NCBI RefSeq assembly: GCF_036417845.1 | Contig: NC_089979.1 | Location: 120,685,415-120,749,414 of the forward strand | Reading direction: 5' to 3' | Length of the DNA: 64,000 nt | Source: Apteryx mantelli | Taxonomy: Eukaryota; Chordata; Aves; Apterygiformes; Apterygidae | Part shown: one piece after another, positions 15,048 through 28,050 of the stretch | Layout of the letters: each line of letters opens with the position of its first letter | Numbering within the stretch: the first letter of the stretch is position 1 | Notes under the pieces: generated by a model | The model's database searches: none | What the model was told of the DNA's origin: nothing | The model's input: only the letters and a program-made list of their open reading frames with translations | Translations under genes and position numbers: made by a program

Positions 15048-16163
15048 AACATGAGGATATAGGTACGCTGATAGCCAAGATGATCCAGGCAATGTCCATC
15101 TTGCTGAGACAGATGGTTGCTCTGTGCTGGGGCTTGTCTCCCTCAGTGACATGGGAGATGTTTCCCAGCACCCCAGGTTTCCAGGTCCCAGCAGGAACCA
15201 GTCTGTTTAGGAAGTTGCCGGTTGCAGTGGAGCCAGCTGTGGAAATGGAGCTGGACAACCTTGTGGCAGGCACTGTGGAGAGAGCACTGCCGAACACGGT
15301 GGCGTTAGTCACTGCACCATGCTGCGTTGGGGCAGCTCCCCTGGGGTTGCCCACTGCCGGAGAGGAGATGTTGACTTCGAAACTGGTCTGAACCGAGTGA
15401 CCTGCTGCTGCTGTTGCAGTTCCAGGGCCGGCAAACAATGGGACGTTTGTACTGAGGTTCAAGGTTACCCAAGAGCTGTTTTTGCTCGGCATATCCCATA
15501 TATCATAGTGGGGGCGGTTAAAAGGCACCGACACTGCTTCAGGATCAGTCAATGGTCCAGCAGTTGTGGTGGCAAAATCTGCTTTCTGCACGACCGGCTC
15601 CGTCCCGTCCCTGCGCTCTGCTTTCCTAAGGCCTCCCGAGGTGCTGCTGGGGGGAGAAGGGGCCGGGTGCGTAGTTCTTGCCAGCCCTGTGCCAGTGGGA
15701 TCTCTGGAAGTCGCAGTTGGGAAGGGAAACGGGTGGTCTGTGAAAGGGCTGCTCAGGGTGGGGAAGGGGGAGTGCAGGGCCGTCTTTCGGTAAGGCTCTG
15801 AAGGCTCTGTGAAGTTCCCTTTGAAATCCTGGAGTATTTTCCCCTTGGGGCGAGTCTGTCCTGAGTACAAAGCACTCTGGTTGTACAAGTGATACCTTTC
15901 CTTTTCGCCAGCACGGCGGCCGCTTGCTTGCTTTTGGCCAGCGGACGGGGCCGTTTTCTCCGTCAGGCTAATGGGATGGGAAACCGTGCGAGCAGGTGCA
16001 GGAGCAGGCTGTGTCATGCGACGGTCTTTGTGATGAGGCGTTGTCCCCATGGCTGTGACAGTGGTAGTGTCCATCAGGAAGCCCTGAGAGGAGGATACAG
16101 CGGGAGACAGTACCTGAACAGAAAACACCAGCTCTTCTGTCAGTGCCAAGATCAGTAGAACAC
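15048..16163 (-). CDS. TMEM108: TMEM108 (retrolinkin), large ectodomain exon
   Basis: This 1,116-nt exon encodes residues 16-386 plus parts of two split codons. It begins inside the hydrophobic signal sequence (VLLILALTEELVFSVQ, about 16-31). A low-complexity Ser/Thr/Pro-rich ectodomain follows, likely O-glycosylated, with N-glycosylation sequons at about N109, N131, N243, N250, N279, N301 and N349. The most conserved part is the membrane-proximal block from about 325, including TGNFLNRLVPAGTWKPG, NISHVTEGDKPQHRATIC, and the start of the membrane segment MDIAWIILAISVPISSC (370-386). The acceptor is a strong pyrimidine tract ending CCTCCAG (AG at 16165-16164); the donor is T|GTAAGT. The family is a type I neuronal membrane protein linked to TrkB endosome transport and spine development. 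The ectodomain is about 100 residues shorter than human, mostly in the Pro/Thr region. Confidence 0.96.
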
Positions 16164-19100
16164 CTGGAGGGAAAAAGCAGAGAGCGAGAGTGAAACGCGA
16201 GGTGGGTACAGGTGGGCTGGGAGTTGCACCACTCTGCTCTCTGTTGGTGCTTTCCTTTCTTGAGCCAAGGCGGCACAGCTGGCAGGAGGGAATACCTTTC
16301 GTGGAGGAAGAGCTCGCACCTCGGTTTGTCAGCTTCTCCAGGAAAGCAGCACAAGAAAAGAGAATCTGCTGGGGCCGCCGGAACAGCGAGGTGGGAATGG
16401 GAAAGCTGCAGGGAGTCACCACAGTTAAAGGAGATGGGACCTTGCAGTATGGATTCAGGAGAGTGCTTTAAAGTACCATACATAGGTGCAGGTGGTTTCC
16501 CTGTAGAAGCTACACAGCATCCTGTTCCGTAGTGGCAGATGCAAAAAACAGATTTTCATTTTGGTTTTGGCCAGGAGGCCTCCAGATAAGTAGCCATATC
16601 ATTGTGGGGAACCTTAGCCTGCTCATTCTTTTGGCTGCAAAATCCTACTTTTGGCTGCCTCCAGTTTTGGATGCCATTAAGCAATCTGTTTTTCAAGAGA
16701 GCAGTTGCTTAGCCCTTGCTGAAAATTAGGTCAAAATTTGTCACTGACCAAGAAATGGGGCCAGTGAGGGATGTCTGATGAGGGGGCTGCCTAGGTTCTA
16801 ATGCTGTTTTTGATTTAGCAACTTTGGGAAATTTTGTCTCTTATTTACAGTATGAGATGTAGAAAATCTGTGAATGTTAAAAATGAGTAAGAAAATGTAG
16901 CTATTGTAGCCATTTTTGAAAATCATGTGATTATTAGGATTCCAATCTGATCTAACACAACTGCCCTTTCACACTCATGTACAAATGTTTGTTTGTATCC
17001 TGTGCTGCACTTACATGTACTGTGGGATTTGATTCTGTGAAGTTTGCCTCTCGCCTCCAACTGCAGTACACATCATTTCATGATGTACCAGATTCACACT
17101 ACTGGGAACATCAATTCTTCCATTTATTCATAGTCCAGATAATGGACCTGGGCAGCTGCAATAGCATAAGCCTCCCCAGGATGCAGGGCTAATATGCCCT
17201 GAGTTACTGCGACCTGCAGGGACCACATCAATCACACGTCACCATTTCCATATGTTGAAGCTGTCAACTGCAATGTGGCCCTCTGCCTGCTAGGAAGCAC
17301 ATGGAACGAGTCCTTTCTGCACAGTCCACTGAACACCATCAGCTGGCACCATCAGCGCTGTGCTGGTGCGAAATTCAACCAGCAATCTCAAGGTGAAAGA
17401 CGCTGCTGCTCAAATAAATGCGGGAGCCAAGCTCATCAGAACGGCAGGACTCCCAATTGCATAATGATTGCCTGCCAGTCGAGATTGTGGGGTATCTTCC
17501 TGCCCCCTTCGCCACCCTCCTCCCCCTCCCAGCCTTGCCAGCTTTCTCCGCGAGTGCTGTTAGGCCATTTAGCTCTAACTTACTTAGGAATATTTGGTAT
17601 GGGCATCAGCAGAAAATGGAAGAACGGGACTTGTGAAAATCAAAGAAGATCTCTGATTAGGTGTCCATTGGATCCTAAGGCTCTGTTGCATACTGGTCTG
17701 ATGCAAATGCCATGAAATGTGTTTATTCAGAGTCCTGTGCATCGTCCACATCCATTTGCAAGCAATATATTACATAAAGCACAAGCTGACCAAAGGAGTA
17801 GTACTTACTCCTCTTATCCAGCTAAGCGCTATGCTTTGACCACTAACCATCATTGTTGAACCAGAACAGCGCAGAAGTCTGCCACCAGCAAAATTCATTT
17901 CGTCTTGCCCCCAGCAACCTCCTGTTCCTCTGCAGCGTATCCAAATCAAAACACTGACTCGATAATGTAGTGAGAGCCAGTTATAAGTAATGCACTTGCC
18001 AGTGACTGATGCTAAAATTAGCTCTTTTTTATTTCTGAAATAAAGTAAGTATCTCTTCCAAATAAACCACGGTCTGGGACCTCGCATCCAATTCCTAGCC
18101 AGGTGCAGACAATACGCTCCTAGCAGAAAACCTAGTCAAAGAGAAGAATGTATCCTGCATATCATGCTATATTCCTGGAGCATAGCTCTTGAAAATTAAA
18201 TGCAGGAGTTATCTTCACATTTTGGCAGCACTTATTCTGAGGTCAAGGTCAAAGCAGATATTCTAGTGTCCATATGGCTAATATTCCATGCCAAGACAAG
18301 TTGCTGCTAGAGAACAAATTCAAAGAGGAAAGCATGAAGATTTATTTTGGATTTGGTAGGTGGAGATAATGTTTCAGGAAACTTTAGGCTTGCTGTTGTG
18401 AGCACACAAGATAAAGTGCACTGGCAGATCTTATGAGATACTAGATTAGAATGATTGCAATGCCTGCTCAAATTTTTGGATGTTCTTTGTGTAACTGCTT
18501 TTCTCTCACACCACATGCACAGAAAAACATCTCTGTTGGATTTTTTTTTTCCCCCCCAGGATATTCCTTAAGGAATACGGAAGTTGCCAGCTCTTCTGCA
18601 AATTATGCCCTGGGGTTAGAAACCATGATCTTTGGCTAAAAAACTCCCGAATATCCAGTTTTACTGCTTGAAATACTAATAAATCAGAAGCTAGCAACTA
18701 TAAAGATTTATAATCTCTCTGGGGCAGCCTGTTGTGGTAGCAGGTCACCACACATCAGACACTAGAAGCCATATAGATTTAGCCAGTACCTTTAGATGGG
18801 TTGTAAGTATTAATAACTATTCTAAGGAAATACTGTGTCATAAGTCATGTATTTGACAATAATCAATAATGCCCACAACCCTTCGCTCTCTGAAGGTGTG
18901 CTAGTCAGATTTTGCTCATCTGCGAGCTCCCCCTTTAACAGCCTCTGCAGAGCTGCTGCGGTCCCACAGACACTGCTTCTTAGGACTTTTTTTTACTGGT
19001 TTAACTGACCACAGTAACTCTTTCAGAGACAACCAGAACTAATCCATGTCCCTAAATACTTATGAAATATTCAACTTAGTAGATCATTGTCAAAATAGCC

Positions 19101-22100
19101 TGTGCTGTATATTTTGGGAAAATCAGCTGGTAATACAGACTTCACAGTGGGCTTTGCTGGCCCTTTTAAGTAGAATTAATTGGCTTTATAACTGATCAAC
19201 AGCCAACTGGAAAGCACAAGTAAAAGTTGGAATCAGTATTTTCAGATGCTCTGCATCATTCATCCAGGGACACCTGGGGATGTTCTGGCTGGGTATGCAG
19301 TGGCCTGATTGCCCAGAGCTCCCACTGACTTTTGCATCACGTGAGTGTATGCAGTGTCGTACTAAGCAGGACCCTTATTAAGGCGCCTGATATTAGACTC
19401 CCCTGTTGGGGAATGTTGGCCTAAACCTGGGAAAATGGTTTTCTGAATTCCTCTACTAAGATGCAGGAAGCGTTTATCACAGAAATGGATTTAACCAACC
19501 CCTTCAAAAGTCTTCCCTTCTCCACCTCTCTCTGCTTCCCAAATGCACCCGTGCTGTGCAAAGGATATGATGCTGATGGCCTCCAGGGCCCCAGCCTACC
19601 TAGAGTTACCACTGAAAATAAACCTTTTGGGCCTAAAGTTGTCATGGCCAAAGTGACAATTGCCCAGATGTACGGGACACAGCAGATGCTCTTGGTAAGT
19701 TCAAAGCCCAGTCCTGCAGCTCTTTGCCAAAATCCTTCAGTCTGGGCTGCATGAGACTCCAAGGACTGACCTTATTTAGAACAGGAGCCCTTTGGGGTAA
19801 GGACTGTCTGTTACTGCATGGTGCCATAATGGCAATACAGACTGATGTAAGTACATTATAGCAAATAATAAAAATTAATTATATTTTCAAGTGTCAGTTA
19901 ACACCATTAAGCCTTTTCATAATGGGCCATTTCTAAGTTGTAGGAGTTCATGCTCAGAAAGGGTCAAACTGGTTTGACTTTTAAATGCTGTATGTCAAAT
20001 CCCTGCTCTTGGAGCCTACTTTTCTGACTACATTAAAACCATTCAACCCTAATGAAAATGCTGATTGACCTGATGTCTCAGTGGTGCAAACTGTGTCATC
20101 CCACCTTCTTGCATACCGCACCAAGACTTGAATGTTAAGTACAAAATGAATTAACTCAAAGATGAAACATAGCAGACTGACAGCAGAATGTACACAGAGG
20201 GAGCTGATGTGCATTTAGCCAGAAAAACCCTTCCTGACGACATGGTGCAATGGTTCAAACCTCAACAGGATCTCACTGCAGTGCGCTTTCCCATGGTATG
20301 CTCACAGGAGGGGTCCAGATGTGGTGTGTACAGTTTTGTAAGTAAAGAAAATGAAGGAGCAATGTTTTTAAAGACTGGAGCCAATGTCTCTAGCAAGTCT
20401 CAAGAAAGTTGGGGTCAGGAATATTTTGCTTCCTCCTAATAAGAAATGAGAAGGGGTTTGGTCCCCAGCAACCTTCTCTGAGTATTTTATCTCAGGACCT
20501 GAGGAGTCCCTGCTAAAGGCTGCTGCACCAGCGTAGCGCACCCTTTAGAAGGCTTCACCTAGGAGTTGATACAGCCTGGTGCTGCACTGGGTACCTTACG
20601 GGCCGTTTGGGAACAGCCTTTCCGCATGGCATGGCAGAGCAGGCATGCTGCCGCGCAGTCGGTTCGCACTGTCAGGCTCCCTGGGGGCACAATCTTCAAA
20701 CAACACAGTCTTACTTAATGCCTGATCTAAAGCTCGTGGAAAGGCTCCCGCTGACTTAAGCGGGCTTTGGACCAAGTCCTCATTGGCAAGGACATGGTGG
20801 AGGCTCTGGAGCTCCACGTTCACATTTTCTGCAGCATGTGAACAAGCACAAATTGCTCAGTCTGGCATTTGAGCCCTTCTCACCTCTGCTACCTTGGACC
20901 TTGCAGCAAAACAATGCGAGCCACCCTGATCAGCCCTTGGCAAACACTTTTGCTGCAGGAAGTCAGGATGACGCTTTTTGTGCAGACACCTACTGCTGGA
21001 CTCATTACTGCAGATTGCCATGGGCAAGGGAAGCAAAGGGCACCGTCTGCAAAGGACCCGTTACTGACAGAGCCCGGGCTCGGGTGCACGTGAGCAGCCT
21101 ACAGGATGCTGACGTCTTCCTGAGACCCAAACAGTCTTGGCTTATTAAGCGATAGTGAGAGCAGGTCTTGCAAAACCCGATTCAAAGCGAAGCCTTCTGC
21201 GTGACACCATTAACTTACCATGTGTCTCTCAGCAAACCAAAAACATTACAGGGAGCACAATGAATCTTTAATAGATGGACAACTGGGCAGAAAGTATATA
21301 TTGTTATTTTTGTTACATTCATTTTCTTTGTAATCTGTCAAAGCAATGTGATTTTCACACACAATAAAGCAGCCTTTGTACAAAGAGTTAAGCAAATTCC
21401 ACCTCCATGAGTGGTGGCAGAATCAAGGGAAGAAAAAGTAGGTTACTCCGCATAGAATATTTCTCTTCCTTGCATATCAGTGACTGTCATGCCAGAGCTC
21501 TCAGCTATTAACTTTCAAGTTATTGTCTGTTTTCCCTTTTAAGTGTTAGATGGGGTGCTCAAGCCCAACTTCAATATACAAGATATTTGATAAAATGCAG
21601 AAAATAAGACACATGGAATAACAGCTCTATTTGCAGTAACATGAAATACCATCAGCAGAAGCTTTGGAAATCACATGCACAAACACAAATTAAGCAGCAC
21701 ACACTGACACTCCCTGAGCAACAAGCTTAATGGTGACCACAGTTTTCATGTGGCAAGCGTGTCCCAGTCCTTAATGCAAAACCATCATAGAACAAGCATT
21801 ACTGTTGCTAAGATGCACTTTCACTGAAGATTTTAAGAGAGAGGGTCCATAAACCAGAACTAATTTCTGGTCCTCCAGTGCTTTAAACGATGAGGGTACA
21901 AATAGGACAGTGGCACACAGGTACAGAGCAGGCGTTTTCCCACGGCACTAGGGACTCACAGGTACTGTGGAAATGGGTGCTCTGGAAATGTCGGAGATCC
22001 CCTGCTCCCCTGAATATCTACGGACATCGGAGCCAGGGATCCTTCTGCAAAGGCTCACTGACAAGCCAGGACAACAGCCGTCACCGAGGGGAGGGGAAGC

Positions 22101-22189
22101 CAAAGAAAGACCCCGGCTCCAGCAGCCCGTTCAAGGAAATCACTCACCTGAAAATATCATTTGGACTTGTCAGCAGACATCCTCACCTG

Positions 22190-22640
22190 CTCACATCCGC
22201 AGGCTCGGACGCCTCATCCCTCCGGAGCGGAAGGCAGAGCGCGCCGGCCGGCGAGGCCGCGGCGGGCGCTCGGCGAAGGAGGCGCGGCGCAGCCCGGCAG
22301 GCGTGTCCTGCGGCGCCGCCCGCCCGCTGCCGCCGCTGCCGCCGCTGCCGCCGCTGCCCCGCACCTCGGCCACCGCACCGGCGCGCGGCCGGCCCGGCCA
22401 GGCCCCCTCGCCGGGAGCGCGCCCCGGGGCTGCTCGCTGTTGCCGGCACGTCCCCGGCGCGGCGCTCTTGGGGCGCGGGAGCACTTCTCCGGGGACGAGA
22501 CGGCAAGGAGCACCCCGGCTGCGCGCCCCCTGTTTCCAGGCAGAGCGTCCTCCCTCCGGCGCAGCGGCTCGCCTTCCGTGGGCGGCCGGGCTTTACGGAT
22601 CTGCCCCCGCCAGGCTTCCCGCTTCATTCAGTTAGCTCTG
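22190..22640. promoter_or_regulatory. Intragenic CpG island, candidate promoter
   Basis: This segment is far richer in G+C and CpG than the surrounding intron and contains a CTGCCGCCG-type triplet repeat (about 22325-22356). All six frames are open for long distances, which is typical of GC-rich DNA and not evidence of coding. On the minus strand a good donor consensus, GAGCAG|GTGAGG (GT at 22186-22185), sits at its left edge, with a second CAG|GTGAGTG close by at about 22149-22142. This would fit a noncoding first exon. A + strand start, antisense to TMEM108, is equally possible. In the phase needed to join the TMEM108 ectodomain exon, the minus frame has a TGA at 22193-22191, so a coding alternative N-terminus through that donor is unlikely. 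Confidence 0.6.
22325..22356 (+). repeat. GC-rich triplet-type repeat (CTGCCGCCG)n
   Basis: Several imperfect copies of a CTGCCGCCG unit lie in the CpG island. In translated frames they produce the Ala, Arg or Gly/Ser runs that make spurious ORFs look interesting. Confidence 0.8.
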
Positions 22641-22863
22641 ACGGGATTAAAATTCCTGTCAGAGGAAACATGCAGGACGAAGCAGCTCTCCTCTTCTCTC
22701 CCTCTCCTTCCCGGGCATCAAAATGCGTCTCCTGCATTTTACACCCTCACTCCTCAGTGGTGAATGGATGATTTCTATTTTGCCATTATAAAAAAAGTCC
22801 ACGGATCTTGTGATTCTTAAAGGCATAATCCTTCCTCCCTTCTTCTGTTTTTTTTCCCCGCTT

Positions 22864-22887
22864 CTCTCTCTCTCTCTCTCTCTCTAG
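22864..22887 (+). repeat. (CT)12 microsatellite
   Basis: Twelve uninterrupted CT units, followed by AGCAC, lie about 220 bp to the right of the CpG island. Confidence 0.95.
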
Positions 22888-25800
22888 CACAGGCGGGTGT
22901 CTAGAAGAACACACTTCCCAAAGAGCACAAAAACATGCACAATATAAGGTCTGGGGAAATTATGAGTGTGCAACAAGTGGGGGGGCTTCCTGAGAGCAGT
23001 GTGGTGTCCCCCCGGAGTCCCGGGACAATCCCGGCTGCTCGGTCCAGATTCACAGTCCCTGCCATACCCATGGGTGCTGCAACAGCCCAAGCAGTTTGCT
23101 ATATGGGTTCCTCAGGAAATTAATTCCTAACGTTTTGCTGGAGAGAAAAGCCAGTTTCTTCTCCACCGTTATACCTGGTGAGAGGACCCTCCTCCTTCAG
23201 GCCTTGGATACAACCACATTGCAGCCAGACTTCTTTTTTAACACTGTGGCCAAACCAGAACGGTATGAAACTGCGACAGTATGTTTGTTCCCTATCAGGA
23301 AGGCTAGGCGGGTGCATATATTATATCACAAGTACATCCTATCCATATTTATACTAACTATGCTTTCACAGCCATGACCAAATCACGGAGGATGTGGAAA
23401 GACAGAATGCAAATAATAATCTTAGATCTTCTTTGTGTTTTTGTGCTCTTATGCTGATGTTCCTTCTCTCCCTGTCATTTGCAGTTCACTTTTCATCCTT
23501 ACTGTTTCCAATCTGAAGGTTTTTCTAAATCAAGACAGTCAGTGCATCATAAATAAATTGATCCTCACAAATATCAGCTTGTTTAGCAGTTTCTAGAACT
23601 CAGGGCTTATTAAGAGCTTGCTGCTGAAACAATGATTTAGCATCAAGCTGCAGCTGGTGTAACAAGAGAACCATGCCACGTATTTTAACCTTTGCTGGAG
23701 GATTTGCCACATCTGTAAGTAGTAACTCACAACAGATTTTTTCCCTGTGTGCTGTCACGGATGGGAACATATGGTTCAAAACTGCAGAGACTGTCGCTTG
23801 GAATTTCAGATGAAACCTCTCCATAAGGACAGGGGCCCTCTGCATTCCCTTATCCAGAAACACACAGAACGAACCAAAAATAATTTTAAAAGCCCACAAG
23901 TGTTCCTTGGTCTGACAGTTCCCCCTTCACACAAAGCTTGTCCAGCCCCGGCTTTGCAAATGCACATCCCTTCCTTTCCAGCCTTCACTTGGCAGCAGTT
24001 TTTGTTGGCAGGATGCTGTTGCCAAGGGAGACAGAAAGGATGTGCAGCTGGCTTTTCTTTCACCTGCACTTAGTGCTGCTAATCCTGTTTATGTTACTGC
24101 AGAACCTTTGGCTTCTGAGAGATTGACCATCAATGTCACCGGACCTTTTGAAGAGTTTTGACAGCAAAACAAATATCTGTGGCCGCCGATGAAAAGCTTA
24201 AAATAGGATCTTGCCAAGAGAGGATGTAGTTGATGTCACAGATGCTGACTCAGGCAAGGGTATGCATTTCACTAACAGCAATAAAAAGGGGAAAAAGAGG
24301 ATTCAAAGCCATCTTAAAGAGCTTTCCAACAATCCCCTAAACTGTGAGTAGGATCCATCTTGCCTAGTGTAAGATGTGTAGAAGTCACATGTCTGTTCCG
24401 AGGTAGCTGTGGCTCTGGCGGGCAGTTCATCCCAGCCAAAGGTGAGCTAGCACAGGCTGAGCAGTATGGCAGAGAGGTCCTTGGCAGGACAGGTCACATA
24501 GGGAACAATGAGCTTTAGTGAATGTCCAGCTTCTGGATGATGAAAATACGGTGAGGTGAATCCCTATCTCTCCATGTATTCAGAAGGCATCACTATCAAG
24601 TGAAAAGAGGATTTCTTTAGTACAGTAAGGGGATAAACAAAAGTGATGTCTGAAAAGGTAAAATGCAGTCTGTGGAGCAGCAACCGTGGAGCTTTCCAGG
24701 AGAGATCCCCCGCTTTGGACGTTCAGAAACAGTTTCTGCTGAACACCAGAAAACAAGCCTTCGAGAGCAACATTTCATTGGCATGAAGAGTGGACTGGAG
24801 TAGGGCCTGGCAGCCTTTCCTCTGTAATGCTTTAGGAAGCATTTTCCCTTCCCATATTAGAGGGTAAGTGGGCAAGCACTAATTCAGCCGGAGCAAGGGG
24901 CTGCTGCCTCTCAATGAAGCAGCGTGTGGCTGATCAGCTCCGCCCGACCCCTGCCAGGCGAGATGTCTGGCACCTGCTGAACCGCGCAGCAGCAGGGTGA
25001 GGAAGTAGGAGCCACTTCTTCATACCTACGCCTTTCTCAAAAAATTGCAGCTCCTAGACCTGCTACAATCCTTTCAAATCCTCCCACTTGCAGTTTTAGG
25101 TAACCATGCCGTAGGCTTTTGATTCCAGTGCCAGGTGATATGTCTTTTCCAAACCTAATTTCTTCAGGATTAAGCCTGCAGCTCTTAGTTCATTTACGCT
25201 GACATAACTATCAATCAAGGACTCCTATTCTGGACTCAAGGCAGTCTGTCTTTACAACATAGTCGTTTTTAGCTTTTTTTTTTCCTAAGGAAGTGAGGTT
25301 TATATGAACAGGTTGTCTATCCCTCTTTCCGTTTGTCTTTCCTAATAACTTTTGATCCGTGGCTGATTTCAAATATTGTAACACAGTATGAAAACTGGCA
25401 AGGAGGTAAACAGAGGGACCCACTCACGGATCCCTCTGCTTCGATGATGTGGATGTTTTTTCCCTACTTGCAGAAGCTGTGGGAATTAAATTCTATGGTT
25501 TCTGGTACAGAAATGTTGATTCTGCAGTCAGAAGGGATTTTATAGTTATGCATAGGCTGACTAACTTCTACAGCCCCTTCAGGTATTTCTGTCATTTCAT
25601 CTGTTCCCTGGAAGTAATTTGGATGATTTATTACTTATGCTGCCTTCAGACTCATTATTACCTCTGAGTGACTGGTTATCCTTGTGTTTGATCTCAAATG
25701 AGAGCTTTTAATGAATAGTGTGCACTGATTCTAGTTATGGGAGCATGTAACACCCAGTGAGAAAGTAACTTGCATATGAGCTGTTCCATTTGGGAAAACT

Positions 25801-26115
25801 TTACTCTGATTTTTGACCATTGCCCAGTGTAAAAAAAAAAAGGGACATTGTGCCTCACTGTGAGTTAAGAACTTGCTAAGGGGGTTGTACTGTTATTAAC
25901 TGTCTCTGTTTATCATGTGGGTGAGTGAGAACCAAGTCAGGTTGGGATCAAGTTAGTTTCTGATTTGGGAGCCTGGCTGCTGGTTTGGTGGGACGAAGGG
26001 TTGGATTTGAACATGAATCATTGCCAGGGTGGACCTGGGCTGTGAAACATAGTGCGGGTTCCCAGCCCAGATGGTCTCCTGTGAGCACAGTCTGAGGATG
26101 TGAGGCTACACATAA

Positions 26116-26171
26116 ACCAGCCAGAAAGGCTGTAACATGCCTACACCAGCCAGAAAGGCTGTAACATGCCT
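26116..26171 (+). repeat. 29-bp tandem duplication
   Basis: A 27-bp segment beginning ACCAGCCAGAAAGG occurs twice (26116-26142 and 26145-26171) with no mismatch and a period of 29. The identity suggests a recent slippage or duplication event. Confidence 0.95.
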
Positions 26172-27257
26172 GTCCTCTCATCAGCTGGATCACATAGGGT
26201 TAGCAAAGCCTCTGGAGTGACTCTAAGGTAGCTAGGGAAATAAGTGAGCTGTTACTTTTAATTTCTGTTCGTCCTTCTCATAGACTTGCGATAGCTTTCT
26301 TTTGGCTTTTGGAAATAAAGTTTGTCTTTCCTTCTAGCTGTTGAACCTGGCTTTCGCTGAGGCTGATTTCAGAATAGCTGGCTAGTCTAAAAACCTGGCT
26401 GTTTGCCATGGCTCACTTGCAGTGAGCTGCGCAGGTACCCTGTGAGCGGCTCTGAGAGGAAGTCTTCTGGTGGCCGGAGGCAGTCAGCAAAGCCCCGCCA
26501 CGGCCAGCAACGTGCGGAGGTGCGCACCTGAACCTCTATGGTGTCAAGGGAGCATGTGGCACTAGGACATACAATATTAAACCGAAAAGATCAAATTTAA
26601 TTCTCGAGAGTATCAGCTGCTCACGGCAGGGATCAAGAAAGGTTTTTTTGCTCCATTAGGTGAATTGCAAGATAGTGCAGGTATTGAGATATAGATTTTT
26701 TGTCATCCTTTGAAGCTGCATATTGGACTGGAAGGAATGGATGGTCCAGCCTGGGGCAATAAATCATATGTTCTTATAAGTAAGGTCACAGTAGTAGCTG
26801 GGTATAATTTTTGCTAATGAGAGCAGAACTTGGCTGCTTATATTTCACTCAGTATTACTGGTCATGAATTAGCTTCAATAGACAGGGATATGGAATATCA
26901 TACATGAAGAACATAAGGGCTCAATGACATGGTGATACAACCTACCTGATTAATCAGAAGATCAGTAATTCAAATGGAAATACATATAAAGTTAGGAAGA
27001 AGATCTGACTTCTTAGAGGTATACTCTCTCAATTCTTTTGAATCAATTGATGGTGCTTATGATGGCACTCACGTGAAGAGTGTACTTAGAGATGACAAAT
27101 ATGGACAAAACTTTAATCATGCAAAAAAATCCCTTGACTTCTTGTTTGACTGTTCATAGTGGTCTCAGGTCACTGAAGTTTCATCCTGCCTTAAAGGTGA
27201 CAATTTGGTACTGTCACATGAGCTTTTCTGCACCAAAAACATTGAACCATTGTTTAT

Positions 27258-27281
27258 AATAATAGTAGTAATAATAATAGG
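27258..27281 (+). repeat. AAT/AGT-rich microsatellite
   Basis: A short run of ATAATAGTAGTAATAATAAT-type units in an AT-rich context. Confidence 0.7.
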
Positions 27282-28023
27282 CAATTCCTCTATAGCAGCA
27301 TTATTCCTACAGTACTTCACAAGTAAGATATTTTGTTTGGCTTGCTTTTTCTCCTGTTAAACCTGTCCCTATTTATATACAAGACAGAACCGGCTTCACC
27401 CATCCCTGAAATGTCATCACCTCCACACTTGATTTTATTTTGGAAGGAAATTGGACTGACAACCCTAACAACTCCTGATTATTCACAGAGCAGGTCTTGT
27501 GAAGAGATTAAATGTACCAGCTTTTCCGTGTTGCCCTGTCAGTGTGCAGCCCTTCGGGGATCTTCTCTTGCAGCGCAAGGTGTAGCTCAGGCTCTGTGTT
27601 CATTCATCCTTGACTTCTGTTGCCTTCACACCAGTTAGGGTGGCGGTGATCTGACGTGGACATCTTATCTCCCTCCTCCCCCCCTCCAGCAACTACACAG
27701 GGAGCCTCATTTTATTTCAGTAACACTATTAAGCAGCTACCAAAGTGCAGCTACTGCTGAAGGGGGCTGGAGTCAGGGCTCTTCTCCTGCTTCTCCCCAG
27801 CACCATCCAGTTGCCAGGCACAGCATCAGGGCAATACTGCCTAGCAGCCCTGTATGAGACCACCAGCAGCTCCTGAGACCACTACATGCACAGACATCTC
27901 TTCCTCTAGATTAAACTCTATTGAATTTTTCCACTAAAAGTGCGGAAATGCCAGCCATGTAGCAGGAACATTGGGCTTCAGGTAGTTTTGGTGCCTTCCT
28001 CAGCAGCAGCACCTGGCCTCACT

Positions 28024-28050
28024 TAGTAAGTATGATTAGTAAGTATGATT
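28024..28050 (+). repeat. 13-bp tandem duplication
   Basis: TAGTAAGTATGAT is present twice back to back without mismatch. Each copy contains an AGTAAGTA core resembling a splice donor on the + strand, which is probably incidental. Confidence 0.9.

Noticed and set aside
14932..16422. A single continuous 496-codon protein on the minus strand
   Set aside because: The first part, before 16163, and the last part, after 15048, are intronic read-through. Clear splice sites and homology define the exon within it.
17809..17855. Minus-strand ATG followed by an AGAGGA|GTAAGT donor
   Set aside because: The donor is strong, but it leaves the frame in phase 0 whereas the ectodomain exon needs phase 1, and the encoded residues do not resemble TMEM108.
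21890..22771. Long overlapping ORFs on both strands across the CpG island, including Ala-, Arg- and Gly/Ser-rich products
   Set aside because: All frames are open because stop codons are rare in such GC-rich DNA. No domain, no conserved motif and no coherent splice structure supports any of them.
26700..26760. Possible old CR1 LINE remnants (phrases like GACTGGAAGGAATGGATGG here, and similar text near 28800 and 61760)
   Set aside because: The similarity is short and unspecific, and no CR1 3' octamer repeat or reverse-transcriptase frame was seen. Masking software would be needed.
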